A DNA stretch of 44,188 nucleotides, from NCBI RefSeq assembly GCF_018613795.1, contig NZ_JAGGPN010000055.1:1-44188 (forward strand), written 5' to 3'. Of this stretch, positions 23,294 through 32,145 are shown in pieces. Source of the DNA: Arthrobacter sp. ISL-65 (GTDB taxonomy: Bacteria; Actinomycetota; Actinomycetes; Actinomycetales; Micrococcaceae). The notes beneath the pieces are model-generated. The model searched no databases and was not told the origin of the DNA. It saw nothing but the letters and a program-made list of their open reading frames with translations. Position 1 is the first letter of the stretch. Each line of letters opens with the position of its first letter. The translations under genes and the position numbers were made by a program.

Positions 23294-24541
23294 TTAGGCC
23301 ATGAGCCCCTGCAGGGCGTCGGCCAGGGTCTGAGCGCCGGTCTCGGCATCCTCGTCGACGACGTGTTCCTCCGGCGAGTGCGATACGCCGCTGGGGTTCC
23401 GGACGAACACCATGGCAGTTGGCACAAAGGGTGCCAGCACGCCGGCATCGTGCCCGGCGCCGGTGTCCAGGACGGGGGCCTGCGGCAGGGCCCGCTGCAG
23501 CTCTTTCTGCAGGCCGGGATCGAAGTGAACGGTGGGGCTCAGCGACTCTTCGCGGAGTTCGACGCTGCAGCCTTCCTCGGCTGCAATGACCTGGGCCTGT
23601 GCATGGATGCTTTCCACCACGGCCGCCGTCACGGCGTCGTCGGGGTGCCGGACGTCCAGCCAGAAGTCAACGCGCGAGGCGATGACGTTGGTCCCGCCGG
23701 GCACCGGCTGGAGCCGTCCGACGGTCGCCCGGGCGTGGGCCTGGTTGCGGGCGATGTCGCGGATGGCCACCACCATTCTGGAGGCCGAGACCATGGGGTC
23801 GTGCCGGTCCGCCATTAGCGTGGTTCCGGCGTGGTTGCCCTGCCCCTGGACGCTCAGCCGCCAGCGTCCGTGTCCGAGTATGGACGACGCGATCGCGATG
23901 GGCTGGTCCAGGTCGATGAGGCCGCGGCCCTGTTCGACGTGGAGTTCGACGAAGGCGCCGATTTGGCCAAGGAGTTTTTCGTCCCTGCCCACAAAGCGGG
24001 GGTCCAGGCCGTTGGCCCGTGCGACGTCGGCGAAGGTCGAACCGTCCGGGTCCCGCAGGTTGCGGGCCTTGTCCGGGTCGATGGCGCCGGTCATCAGCCG
24101 CGAGCCCAGGCACGCGACGCCGAACCGGGAGCCCTCCTCCTCCGGGAAAACCACGACGGCGAGTGGCCGGGTGGGGGTGGCCAGGCGCGCCTTGAGGATG
24201 TCAACGGCCACCAGGGCGGAGGCCACGCCGAGCGGGCCGTCGAAGGCTCCGCCCCCGGGCACCGAGTCGAGGTGGCTGCCGGTGACCAGGCTGTTGCTGC
24301 GGTCCCCGCCGGGCACATCCCACCAGGCCCAGATGGCGCCGTTGCGGTCCGTTTCCACGGTAAGGCCGCGCTTGGTGGCTTGTTCGATGAACCAGTGGCG
24401 CAGGTCCATTTCGGCCGTCGAGTACACCGGCCGCGTGTAGCCGCCGCGGAGCGCATCGGTGCCAGTGGCTGCAATCTCGGAGAGCAGCCCGGTCACCGTT
24501 GCTGTCGAAACCGGGGGCAGGGGAGTGGTGCCGGGGGTCAC
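23294..24541 (-). CDS. M20-family Zn amidohydrolase (allantoate amidohydrolase/N-carbamoyl amino acid hydrolase type)
   Basis: A 415-residue two-metal peptidase M20/M28 protein of the group that hydrolyses N-carbamoyl or ureido amino acids. Metal ligands appear in order: H and D in VTGSHLDSVPGGGAFDGPLG, the catalytic/metal Glu pair in VVFPEEEGSRFG, H in AFVELHVEQG, and H in GVSHSPEEHV near the end. GHGRWRLSVQGQGNHAGTTLMADRHDP is the dimerisation lid with the substrate-contacting H. It overlaps the upstream oxidase by 4 nt (ATGA), so the two enzymes are made together. The pair suggests successive removal of an N-acyl or N-carbamoyl group and an N-methyl group from an amino acid. The exact substrate is not readable. 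Confidence 0.88.
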   Translation of the reverse strand: MTPGTTPLPPVSTATVTGLLSEIAATGTDALRGGYTRPVYSTAEMDLRHWFIEQATKRGLTVETDRNGAIWAWWDVPGGDRSNSLVTGSHLDSVPGGGAFDGPLGVASALVAVDILKARLATPTRPLAVVVFPEEEGSRFGVACLGSRLMTGAIDPDKARNLRDPDGSTFADVARANGLDPRFVGRDEKLLGQIGAFVELHVEQGRGLIDLDQPIAIASSILGHGRWRLSVQGQGNHAGTTLMADRHDPMVSASRMVVAIRDIARNQAHARATVGRLQPVPGGTNVIASRVDFWLDVRHPDDAVTAAVVESIHAQAQVIAAEEGCSVELREESLSPTVHFDPGLQKELQRALPQAPVLDTGAGHDAGVLAPFVPTAMVFVRNPSGVSHSPEEHVVDEDAETGAQTLADALQGLMA

Positions 24542-25701
24542 GCGTGGACTCCGGTGGCCGTTGCCTGCGCCTGGGCTGCCAGCCGGAACTGGTCCGGGAC
24601 GGCGCCGGCGCCCGTTGCCAGGTTCGCCGCGAGCTGCCCAATCAGCGGGGCAAACTTCGCGCCATGGCCCGAGCAGGGGGAGAGGACGGTAACGCCGTCA
24701 GCACGGTCGAGGATGAAGTCCTCCGTGGGGGTGTTGGTGAAGAGGCAGGTGGTCTCAGCGTAGGGTTCCGGTACCAGCCCCGGCAGGTACTGTTCCACGT
24801 ACTCGATGACCCGACGGCGGTTGTCCGGGTTGATTTGTCCGTCCTGCTCGGCGGCGGACGGCAGGATCTTTCCGCCGTTGTATTCGGCGACCTTCTGCCC
24901 ACGGAATCCGGCATCGCGTCCGCCTGGCAGGCCGTACGCCTGCCAGCCTGCGCGCTTGTGAATGAACGTCGGCCACGGTGAAGCATCATGATCCGTGCCG
25001 TCGGCGTAGGGGAAGTGGTAAGCCTGTTCCTGCCGCACCTCGATAAAAGGCATTCCGGCGAGGAAGGACGAGGGCAGCGACAGCGATCCCAGCAGCTGGG
25101 GCAGCCAGCCGCCGGCGGCGACAATCACGTTGGCGGCCCGCAATGTGCGCCCGTCTTCGGACGTCAGGGTGTAGTTCCCGTTGGACCCGGAGATCGAGGC
25201 AACGGCCCAGTTGTTGTGGAGTTCCGCGCCGTGCGCCACGGCCTGGTCAACCATGGAGGCGACGGATTCGTGGGCGTCGATGACACCGGCGTCCGGGTGC
25301 CACAGGACCTGGGTGTCAAAGGCGATTTGGGGCCACCGGCGGTTGGCTTCTTCCGGGCTCAGAAGTTCGTGGTCAATGCCGCGGGCAGCCAGCACCGCGG
25401 CCAGGCGTTCGGGCTGACGGATGGCGCCGTAGTCGACGGCGCCGGTGGGGGTGATGAGCTGTTTGCCGCTTAGACGGGCCAGCTCGTCCCAGCCGGCCTT
25501 CGCTTCCTGGACGAGGCCGGTGTAGAAGTCCTCCGGATAGGCGTACCGGAAGATGCGGGCGGAGCCGTGGGAGCTGCCCGCATCGTTCGCGGGCGTTGAA
25601 CGCTCGAGCAGGGCAACGTCGTGGCCGCGGGCGGCGAGATGCCACGCGGTGGCAGCTCCGGACAGCCCAGCACCGACGACGGCGTATTCGGTCGATTCCA
25701 T
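24538..25701 (-). CDS. Monomeric sarcosine oxidase/N-methyltryptophan oxidase family flavoenzyme
   Basis: A 387-residue FAD oxidase of the MSOX/SolA family that demethylates N-methyl amino acids (sarcosine, N-methylproline and similar) with O2, releasing formaldehyde and H2O2. The dinucleotide motif is YAVVGAGLSGAATAWHLAARG; SSHGSARIFRYAY is the family's conserved R-containing segment near the flavin. The cysteine in TTCLFTNTPTEDFILDR is at the position that bonds covalently to FAD in MSOX, and CSGHGAKFAPLIGQLAANL carries the substrate-side lysine (usual form SGHGFK). The ATG at 25701 precedes the FAD motif directly. It heads an operon with the M20 gene and is divergent from the LysR gene, which probably controls it. 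Confidence 0.9.
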   Translation of the reverse strand: MESTEYAVVGAGLSGAATAWHLAARGHDVALLERSTPANDAGSSHGSARIFRYAYPEDFYTGLVQEAKAGWDELARLSGKQLITPTGAVDYGAIRQPERLAAVLAARGIDHELLSPEEANRRWPQIAFDTQVLWHPDAGVIDAHESVASMVDQAVAHGAELHNNWAVASISGSNGNYTLTSEDGRTLRAANVIVAAGGWLPQLLGSLSLPSSFLAGMPFIEVRQEQAYHFPYADGTDHDASPWPTFIHKRAGWQAYGLPGGRDAGFRGQKVAEYNGGKILPSAAEQDGQINPDNRRRVIEYVEQYLPGLVPEPYAETTCLFTNTPTEDFILDRADGVTVLSPCSGHGAKFAPLIGQLAANLATGAGAVPDQFRLAAQAQATATGVHA

Positions 25702-25830
25702 GGATGGCTCCTCTGACGGGGGAATGGGCGACGGGCGGCGCCTCTGTTGATATCCAGTAACTCACCCGCTGGTGCAGCCGGTCCAATATCATTTAGCTTG
25801 TAATTATTAGCGTCAATCGAAAGAATCGCC
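25702..25830. promoter_or_regulatory. Divergent control region of oxidase and lysR
   Basis: This 129-nt gap is locally A/T-rich at 25780-25815, unlike its surroundings. ATATCATTTAGCTTGTAAT contains imperfect T-N11-A arrangements of the kind LysR proteins bind. I could not single out one site or clear -35/-10 pairs. No TGTGATCACA is present. Confidence 0.4.
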
Positions 25831-26709
25831 ATGGAACTCCGGCAGCTCCGGTACTTCCTCGTCGTCGCAGACGAGCTGCACTTCGGCCGCGCCGCCGAAC
25901 GCCTGCACATCACCCAGCCGCCGCTGACCGTGGCCGTCAAGGGGCTCGAGCGTGAGCTCGGCGTCCAGCTCTTCGACCGCACCACCCGCCGCGTGACGCT
26001 GACAGCGGCTGGTCAGGCGTTCAGGGACCGGATCCAGGCTGCTGTTGCGGACCTTGACGATGCCGCCGGAGACGTTGCCGACGTTGCTGCCGGCAAGAGC
26101 GGCAAGATCAGGGTGGGGTTCGTCAGTTCCGCGAGCTACACCACCGTTCCCGAGGCCATCCGGGCTTTCCGCCAGCAGCGCCCGCGCATTAACCTCGTGC
26201 TGCATCCGCTGACCAGCGGGGAGCAGATTGAGCAGCTGCTGGACGGAAACCTCGACCTGGGCCTGATCCGGGATCCGGGTGACGTGCCCGGGCTGAACCT
26301 CGAACTTCTGGGCACGGAGGACCTGGTGGTGGTCCTTCCGGAAACACATCGCCTGGCCGCAGCGGCGGAAATCCGTCCCGAGGATCTGGAAGGGGAACCC
26401 ATGGTCCTGTTTCCCTACCGGCTGATGCCCGGCTTCGTGGCACGGGTCCTCAGGCTGTTCGAGTCCCTCCCGACCCCGCCGATCGTGGTCCAGCAGGCCA
26501 TCCACCAGGAAACGGTCCTCGGCCTTGTCGCCGCGGGCCTGGGGGTATCCGTACTGCCGGAATCGGTGCAGCGGTTCCAGATGCCCGGAGTCACCACCCG
26601 CCGCTTTGCAGGGAGGCCGCAGACGGAACTCTACGTTGCGCGGGCCTTTGGCCGTTCCCCCGCCGTCGAGGACTTCATTATGTGCCTCAAGGGGGAGATT
26701 CCGGAATAA
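25831..26709 (+). CDS. LysR family transcriptional regulator
   Basis: A 292-residue LysR regulator. The helix-turn-helix is at residues 1-60 (MELRQLRYFLVVADELHFGRAAERLHITQPPLTVAVKGLERELGVQLFDRTTRRVTLT), followed by a linker helix and the two-lobed co-inducer domain (GKIRVGFVSSASYTTVPEAIRAFRQQRPRINLVL; LDLGLIRDPGDVPGLNLELLGTEDLVVVLPETHRLA; VAAGLGVSVLPESVQRF). It is closest in layout to the CatR/BenM-like group (H-F-G-R-A-A-E-R-L). It is divergent from the oxidase/M20 operon and probably activates it. A GntR-controlled promoter for the next flavoenzyme begins 4 nt after its stop. Confidence 0.92.
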   Translation: MELRQLRYFLVVADELHFGRAAERLHITQPPLTVAVKGLERELGVQLFDRTTRRVTLTAAGQAFRDRIQAAVADLDDAAGDVADVAAGKSGKIRVGFVSSASYTTVPEAIRAFRQQRPRINLVLHPLTSGEQIEQLLDGNLDLGLIRDPGDVPGLNLELLGTEDLVVVLPETHRLAAAAEIRPEDLEGEPMVLFPYRLMPGFVARVLRLFESLPTPPIVVQQAIHQETVLGLVAAGLGVSVLPESVQRFQMPGVTTRRFAGRPQTELYVARAFGRSPAVEDFIMCLKGEIPE

Positions 26710-26712
26710 CTC

Positions 26713-26742
26713 TTGTGTGATCACATATCCCGACCCTAGTCT
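26713..26742 (+). promoter_or_regulatory. Amine-oxidase promoter with GntR operator
   Basis: TTGTGT (26713-26718), 18 nt, TAGTCT (26737-26742), with TGTGATCACA at 26716-26725 overlapping the -35. Read on the minus strand the palindrome has the extended form GATATGTGATCACA found at other sites. The start codon follows 33 nt downstream of the -10. Confidence 0.75.
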
Positions 26743-26774
26743 GGGCGGACATCCGAACAGGAAAGTGGTCAAGC

Positions 26775-28139
26775 ATGAAGACAATCCACGACGTGGTGGT
26801 GGTCGGGGCCGGGCCCGCGGGCCTGGCCCTCGCCTACGACCTCCGCGACCTGGACATTGACGTCCAGGTGCTGGAGGCTGACGGCGACATCGGCGGACGG
26901 ACGCGCAGCGTCCAACTCGCCGGCGCCCCCGTCAATACGGGCGCAATGTTCATCTACCGCGGCACCCGGGCCGAAATGCTCGCCAAGAAACTCGGCCAGG
27001 AGACCGCACCGTTCCACCCGGCCACGTACGGCGTGCATATCGACGGCGTTACTTCTGTTGCAGGGTCCACACCAGAAATCGTCGAACGCCTTCCGCTGCC
27101 GACGGAGTCCAAGACCGCCCTGGTCGATTTCATGGAGGGACTGGCGTGCGAGTATCGGGACAATGTGTCGGATGGAACCATCACCGACAAGGCTGCTGGG
27201 CTGGCGAAGGAAACAGTGGCCGACAGGCTCGATGGGCTCCCTGGGCCCGCCCGAAGCATTATTGAGACCGCAGTCCGGGGCGGTGCAGTGGGCGATGCGG
27301 CCCAGCTCTCGGCGAAGTACGCGCTGCGATATCTCGCCAGCTACATCGCCCACGAACGCGACAGCCGTCTGTACCCCGTGAACGGAATGCAGGCCCTGCC
27401 GCGTGCGCTCGCAGCCAACGTCGGGGCCGGCACGGCCATCCGGACCGGCATCCGAGTCGGAAACATACGGGAACTGGATGGCCTGCTTGAAGTGAGTGCC
27501 GCCAGCGACGATGGGCAGGAAGTGCTTCTGGCCCGGCACGTGGTCATGGCGGTGCCTGCACCGCTGGTGGCGGGCATCTGCCAGGACGTGCCCCTGTGGA
27601 AGCGCGAGGCGCTGCGGGCGGCTGAAACGCCAGGCAGCACGACGCTCACCATCGCCGCCAACGTGGAAGGCCTGCCAAAATTCGCTGACTGGTCCTTCGT
27701 TTCGACCGTCGGCAAGAAGTTTGATGCCATCATCAATCCCCAGCCCGGTGTTCTGCCGGCCGACGGAATCGTCAGGTTCACCTGCTACGGCAACTCAGCA
27801 GGATTCATTCCGGGGATCGAAAGCGACGACCAATTAATCCGGGAGTGGATCGAAGACTTCATGGACGTCGCTCCCCAGCTTCGCGGGCGGATCGTAGATG
27901 CGGCAGCGGCCACCTGGGAGCACTGTTTCTCCGTGCTGTCCCCAAAGCGTAATGCCGCCTTGCCGGACCTCCAGCGCAGTGTGGGGAACATCCACTTCGC
28001 GGGGGACTACACCTCGGAAACTGCAGGCTCGCACGGTGCGTACCAGGAAGCCCAGCGGGTGGCAGACACGCTGCGCGAAGCCCTCGCGCAGCGGACGGCC
28101 AAACCTGCCACCGCTGGATCACCAGCGTCCGACTGGTAA
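26775..28139 (+). CDS. Flavin amine oxidase-like FAD oxidoreductase
   Basis: A 454-residue flavoprotein of the amine oxidase/phytoene desaturase superfamily. The N-terminal motif VVVVGAGPAGLALAYDLRDLDIDVQVLEADGDIGGRTRS includes the GGR flavin-phosphate contact, and the C-terminal NIHFAGDYTSETAGSHGAYQEAQRVADTL is the second FAD motif (FAGE/D...G..gA). The middle (residues 100-330) is the substrate domain and is not close to a named enzyme I recognise. The ATG at 26775 has AGGAAAG 11 nt upstream. It has its own GntR-controlled promoter and is followed by a 339-nt gap before the DMGO-like gene. By context it may oxidise an imino acid or N-methyl intermediate; that is inference only. Confidence 0.82.
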   Translation: MKTIHDVVVVGAGPAGLALAYDLRDLDIDVQVLEADGDIGGRTRSVQLAGAPVNTGAMFIYRGTRAEMLAKKLGQETAPFHPATYGVHIDGVTSVAGSTPEIVERLPLPTESKTALVDFMEGLACEYRDNVSDGTITDKAAGLAKETVADRLDGLPGPARSIIETAVRGGAVGDAAQLSAKYALRYLASYIAHERDSRLYPVNGMQALPRALAANVGAGTAIRTGIRVGNIRELDGLLEVSAASDDGQEVLLARHVVMAVPAPLVAGICQDVPLWKREALRAAETPGSTTLTIAANVEGLPKFADWSFVSTVGKKFDAIINPQPGVLPADGIVRFTCYGNSAGFIPGIESDDQLIREWIEDFMDVAPQLRGRIVDAAAATWEHCFSVLSPKRNAALPDLQRSVGNIHFAGDYTSETAGSHGAYQEAQRVADTLREALAQRTAKPATAGSPASDW

Positions 28140-28302
28140 CCGTACGTTGAGACGGTGGATCACTAAGCGCCTGTAGTCAGGCGACTGCCGGCATGCCCGG
28201 AAAGCGCAGCCCTAAGGGGCGGCGCTTCCCGCGTTTAATGGCCCGTTCAGTTGTTCGCGCGGCCGCCAAATCGCTCCAAAAAGAAGTTCACGAAATGGCT
28301 AG

Positions 28303-28330
28303 TTGTGATCACATATCTCACATATACTGT
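28303..28330 (+). promoter_or_regulatory. DMGO-like gene promoter region with GntR operator
   Basis: TGTGATCACA lies at 28304-28313, and TACTGT (28325-28330) or TATACT (28323-28328) can serve as -10. The -35 is weak and overlaps the palindrome (TTGTGA 28303-28308), so the geometry differs from the TTGACT promoters. The minus-strand reading is GATATGTGATCACA, the extended form. The rest of the 339-nt gap (28140-28478) holds a short stem (CGCCTG/CAGGCG at 28168-28183) and an imperfect repeat around 28199-28235 that may terminate the preceding gene. Confidence 0.7.
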
Positions 28331-28478
28331 GACTCAGCCGACTATCAACGAGGCGTCTCGAACCTCGCTGGCGGCTACCCAATTCTTGCTTCCCCATAAG
28401 CGCGCCCAGCGCGACCCCCGGAAGCCAACTGACATTTGAACCTGAGACGTGGACGTCTCTGACTGCAAGGGAGATAAC

Positions 28479-30944
28479 GTGGCCTCCGCCCGAATTGACG
28501 CAGACACCCGGATCCTCATCATCGGCGCCGGTGTGGTTGGCGCCGCCCTGGCCGACGACCTGACCCGCCATGGCATGAAGTCCGTAACCGTGGTTGACCA
28601 GGGGCCCCTCTACCGCACGGGCGGGTCCTCATCCCACGCCCCCGGGTTCGCTTTCCAGACAACCGGATCTGCCGTGATGTCTGAACTGGCCAGGCGGACA
28701 CTCGACAAGCTGGACGGGCTGACGCTGGATGGCCAGTGGATCCTCAAGCGGGTCGGCGGGCTCGAGCTGGCCTGCGAGCCGGAGCGGCTGGAATACCTGC
28801 ACCGGCGGCACAACCTCGCCCGGTCCTGGGATGTGCCGGCCCGGATGGTTTCCGCCGACGAGTGCGGGAAGCTGTTCCCGGGCCTCGACACCTCCACCGT
28901 GCTCGGCGGTCTGCACACGCCAACGGACGGGGTGGTCAAAGCCGTACGGGCTGTCGAGTGGCAGGCCCGGCGTGCCATCGAGAACGGAGCGCGGTTCTAT
29001 GGCCACACAGCGGTCACCGGGTTCCGGACAGAACGAGGCCGGGTGACCGGCGTCGAGGTCCGCCAGACGCCGCCGGTGCCGGGCAATCCGTCCAAAGGCG
29101 ACCAGCTCCCGGAGGGGACGTCGTTCATCGAGGCGGATATCGTCGTCGTCTGCGCAGGTTTGTGGGGGCCCGGGCTGGGAAAGCTGCTGGGGCTGGAACT
29201 GCCCATGGTTCCGATGGAACACTGCTCGTCCCACACCAGCCCGCTGCCGTCGCTCGCCGGATTCAGTGATGAGGTGGAGATCGACCTGCCGATGGTGCGG
29301 CACCAGGCCACCGGTTCCTACCTCCGTCAGATGGGCGACCGGCTGACGTGGGGGACCTATGAGCACCGGGTCATCCCGGTGGAACAGTCGGAGATAGCGT
29401 CCCCCGAGGACTACGCGGAAACGCGGGTTGAGCCTGCAATCCACCCCCTGACGTGGAACGATCTGAAGGACGGATGGGCAGAAGTCCAGCGGCTCTTCCC
29501 TGAGACCCAGAGCTGTAAAGCGACCGAAGGCTACAACGGGATCTTCTCCTTCACCCCGGACGGAAACCCGCTCCTCGGCGAGGTGCCGGGCATCAGTGGG
29601 CTGTGGCTGGGGGAGTCCGTTTGGCTCACCCAGTCCGCAGGTGTTGCCGGCGTTCTGGCCGACTGGATTGTGACCGGGGATCCCGGCATCGACACCACCA
29701 GCCTCGACTTCCGCCGGTTCGACCAGACGCACCTGACGCGCACCGTCAGCATTGAGCGCGCCAGCGAGAACTATGACGAGGTCTACGACATAAGCCACCC
29801 CCGCAAGCAGACGAAGAAGCTGAGGAAGTTCGCTACGACCCCCTTCTACGTCCGGCAGGAAGCCCTGGGTGCGGTGTTCGGCACCGCGCAGGGCGGTTGG
29901 GAGCGCCCCCTCTGGTACGGCTCCACCCAGTGCCCGGATATAGCAGGCCGACGGCGGGATGCCTGGGGAGCGTACGGATGGTCACCCGCCATTTCCGCCG
30001 AGGCGCGCCAGGCTGTGAACGGTGTGGGGCTCGTCGACAGGGGAGCCGCCAGCGTCTTCGAAGTCCGGGGCAGCGGCGCTGAAAAGCATCTCCAGGAAAT
30101 CCTGGCGGCAGGCCTGTCCCCCGAAGTGAACACTTCCACCGGGGCCTTTGTGAAGAGCCCCTCCGGCGGCATCGCTGCCGACCTGACCGTTGTGCGGACC
30201 GCGGAAGATGCCTACCTGGTCATCGGCAGCAGCCCCGAGGACGTCTGGCACCTTCGCCGGGAAACCCCCCACCTGGACGGGGTAACGGTTTCGGACGTGT
30301 CCTCCGCGACGACGGCCCTGGCGCTCATCGGTCCTGATGCTGCTGCCCTTCTCGCATCGGTTACCCGGGGCGGGATACCAGCGGCTTCCTCGCCTGTTGC
30401 GCCGGTGCTCGACGTCGGCGGGGTCCCGGTCCGCGCAGTCGCCGAAACCACCACCGGAGTTGGCGGCTGGATGCTCTATGCGGCCACCGAACACGGGTTG
30501 TACCTTTGGGACTTGTTAGTTGCAGCCGCTGGAAAGCAGGGGATTGCCCTTGTTGGCGATGAAGCGGTTACGGCACTGCGGATAGCCAACGGCGTACCTG
30601 CCTTCGGCATTGACTTCGGTCCGCAGGACACTGCGTACGAAGCAGGCCTCGCCGAACCTTCCGCCGGTGCCGATGCCCGCCCCGGCCACCGACTCCTGGT
30701 CCGACTCCGCCTGTCCAGTGACCGCCACGCAGTTGTCACTGGGGAACCCGTATCCAGAGGCGGCAGCGTTGTTGGTTACATCACCAGCGCAGCGGAGGAT
30801 CCGGCCTCCGGTCGCTTCCTGGCATTCGCGTGGGTGGACCCGGAGGCAGCCCGCGCGGGCACAGCCCTGGAGATATCGCACCTCGACGCCGCGTGGGCTG
30901 CCAACGTGGACCGCTCGCCGCTAACCACCCCCTGTCACGCCTGA
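28479..30944 (+). CDS. Dimethylglycine oxidase-like FAD/GcvT-fold oxidoreductase
   Basis: An 821-residue two-part protein like Arthrobacter dimethylglycine oxidase. Residues 1-430 are the DAO-type FAD domain: ILIIGAGVVGAALADDLTRHG, then GGSSSHAPGFAFQTTGS, whose His is at the position that links covalently to FAD in DMGO, and EGYNGIFSFTPDGNPLLGE. Residues 430-821 are the GcvT-like folate domain (ISHPRKQ...TPFYVRQEALGAVF, GWERPLWYG). The folate part is degenerate: the usual GELGWELY reads GVGGWMLY, and the block around K-x-x-FIG is deleted. GTG at 28479 is preferred because AAGGGAG lies 5 nt upstream; an ATG 30 nt earlier has no such site. The substrate is probably a tertiary N-methyl amino acid such as N-methylproline, by context. 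Confidence 0.85.
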   Translation: MASARIDADTRILIIGAGVVGAALADDLTRHGMKSVTVVDQGPLYRTGGSSSHAPGFAFQTTGSAVMSELARRTLDKLDGLTLDGQWILKRVGGLELACEPERLEYLHRRHNLARSWDVPARMVSADECGKLFPGLDTSTVLGGLHTPTDGVVKAVRAVEWQARRAIENGARFYGHTAVTGFRTERGRVTGVEVRQTPPVPGNPSKGDQLPEGTSFIEADIVVVCAGLWGPGLGKLLGLELPMVPMEHCSSHTSPLPSLAGFSDEVEIDLPMVRHQATGSYLRQMGDRLTWGTYEHRVIPVEQSEIASPEDYAETRVEPAIHPLTWNDLKDGWAEVQRLFPETQSCKATEGYNGIFSFTPDGNPLLGEVPGISGLWLGESVWLTQSAGVAGVLADWIVTGDPGIDTTSLDFRRFDQTHLTRTVSIERASENYDEVYDISHPRKQTKKLRKFATTPFYVRQEALGAVFGTAQGGWERPLWYGSTQCPDIAGRRRDAWGAYGWSPAISAEARQAVNGVGLVDRGAASVFEVRGSGAEKHLQEILAAGLSPEVNTSTGAFVKSPSGGIAADLTVVRTAEDAYLVIGSSPEDVWHLRRETPHLDGVTVSDVSSATTALALIGPDAAALLASVTRGGIPAASSPVAPVLDVGGVPVRAVAETTTGVGGWMLYAATEHGLYLWDLLVAAAGKQGIALVGDEAVTALRIANGVPAFGIDFGPQDTAYEAGLAEPSAGADARPGHRLLVRLRLSSDRHAVVTGEPVSRGGSVVGYITSAAEDPASGRFLAFAWVDPEAARAGTALEISHLDAAWAANVDRSPLTTPCHA

Positions 30945-30975
30945 GATTTCATTTAGCCCATTACAGCCGCCGCTA

Positions 30976-31004
30976 TTGACTGATATGTGATCACAAAATA
31001 GGCT
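30976..31004 (+). promoter_or_regulatory. Imine reductase/racemase operon promoter with GntR operator
   Basis: TTGACT (30976-30981), 17-nt spacer, TAGGCT (30999-31004), with TGTGATCACA (30986-30995) in the spacer. It is identical from -35 through the palindrome to the promoter at 17146. Confidence 0.85.
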
Positions 31005-31092
31005 ACTGTGAGGCGAGCCACAGGGTGCCAGAGCTGCCCCGCTTCGCCGCCGACACCTTCCAGCGTGTCCCGATGAGAGGACTGAACTGCCA

Positions 31093-32106
31093 GTGAGCAC
31101 CATCTCCAAAGAAGAACTTGCAGCATTGTGCGAGCGTGCCCTTCTGGCCTCCGGCGCCCGTCCAGGGGATGCCAAAGTCCTCTCGAGCGCGACGGTAGAA
31201 GCCGAGCTTGTTGGCAACCGCGCCGTTGGTGTGGGACATCTCTTCGATTACCTCGACGGCTACAGGCAGGGCCGGATTGCCGCCGGCGCCGAACCGAAGG
31301 TCCGCCGTGCGGCGCCTGCCGTCATCGATGTCGATGCAGGAAACGGACTTGCCCAGGCAGCCTTCCAGGCGGCTTTCAGGGATCTGCTTGAGGCTACGCA
31401 CGAGGCCGGGATCGCCGCGCTGTGGATCCGCAACTCCTATACCTGCGGCGAGCTGGGCTATTACGCACGCAAGGTGGCGCAGCAGGGTTACATCGCCATG
31501 GCGTCAGCCAACAGCCCGGCCCTCATGTCTATCGGAGGAGCTCCCAAGCGCATCCTCGGCACCAACCCGCTGGCCTACGGCATTCCCCGGCCGGGCGGCA
31601 TGCCCATGGTCATCGACCAGGCATCCTCCTCCACCGCGTTCGTGAACATTCGGCGCGCGGCCGACGCCGGGAACCCCATTCCTGCGGGCTGGGCGCTGGC
31701 CGCCGACGGGGAACAAACGGTGGATGCCAATGAAGCCCTGGCGGGAACCCTGTTGCCCTTCGGCGGGCATCGCGGCGGAAACATAGCCCTGCTGGTGGAG
31801 ATCCTTGCCACCCTCTCCGGCGCCTCGTTCTCCCTGGACGCGGCACCTTTCGACAGTGGCAGCACCTCGCCCGGCATCGGCGTCTTTGTCCTGTGCATCG
31901 ACCCCGCCAATTTCACCGGTTCGGCCGACCGCCTCTCCAGGCAATTGGAAAACCTCCGCGACGAGCACGGGGTACGCCTGCCGGCCATGGAGCTCACCCA
32001 ACTGCCCGAACAGGTGGAGATCGACGCCGACACACTCCACCGCCTGGAACAGGCCGCGAATACGGAATCAAGCGCCGGCCGGGCATTGCACGGCCAGCGC
32101 GCGTGA
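31093..32106 (+). CDS. Ldh-family imine reductase (probable delta-1-pyrroline-2-carboxylate reductase)
   Basis: A 337-residue protein of the malate/L-sulfolactate/L-lactate dehydrogenase 2 family, which includes NADPH-dependent pyrroline/piperideine-2-carboxylate reductases. Segments: LVGNRAVGVGHLFDYLDGYRQGRIAAG (N-terminal substrate/catalytic His region), KRILGTNPLAYGIPRPGGMPMVIDQASSS (cofactor and catalytic Asp region), and LPFGGHRGGNIALLVEILATLSGA. The usual NSxHFG motif reads NSYTCGELGYYA here, so cofactor or substrate contacts may differ. The start is GTG 31093, with GAGAGGA about 12 nt upstream. It is followed after 39 nt by the proline-racemase-family gene. In hydroxyproline pathways this enzyme reduces the dehydratase product to L-proline, which proline dehydrogenase then oxidises. 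Confidence 0.85.
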   Translation: MSTISKEELAALCERALLASGARPGDAKVLSSATVEAELVGNRAVGVGHLFDYLDGYRQGRIAAGAEPKVRRAAPAVIDVDAGNGLAQAAFQAAFRDLLEATHEAGIAALWIRNSYTCGELGYYARKVAQQGYIAMASANSPALMSIGGAPKRILGTNPLAYGIPRPGGMPMVIDQASSSTAFVNIRRAADAGNPIPAGWALAADGEQTVDANEALAGTLLPFGGHRGGNIALLVEILATLSGASFSLDAAPFDSGSTSPGIGVFVLCIDPANFTGSADRLSRQLENLRDEHGVRLPAMELTQLPEQVEIDADTLHRLEQAANTESSAGRALHGQRA

Positions 32107-32145
32107 CTGAACACTTGTTCAAACGCTTACAGGAAGGTACAGAGC

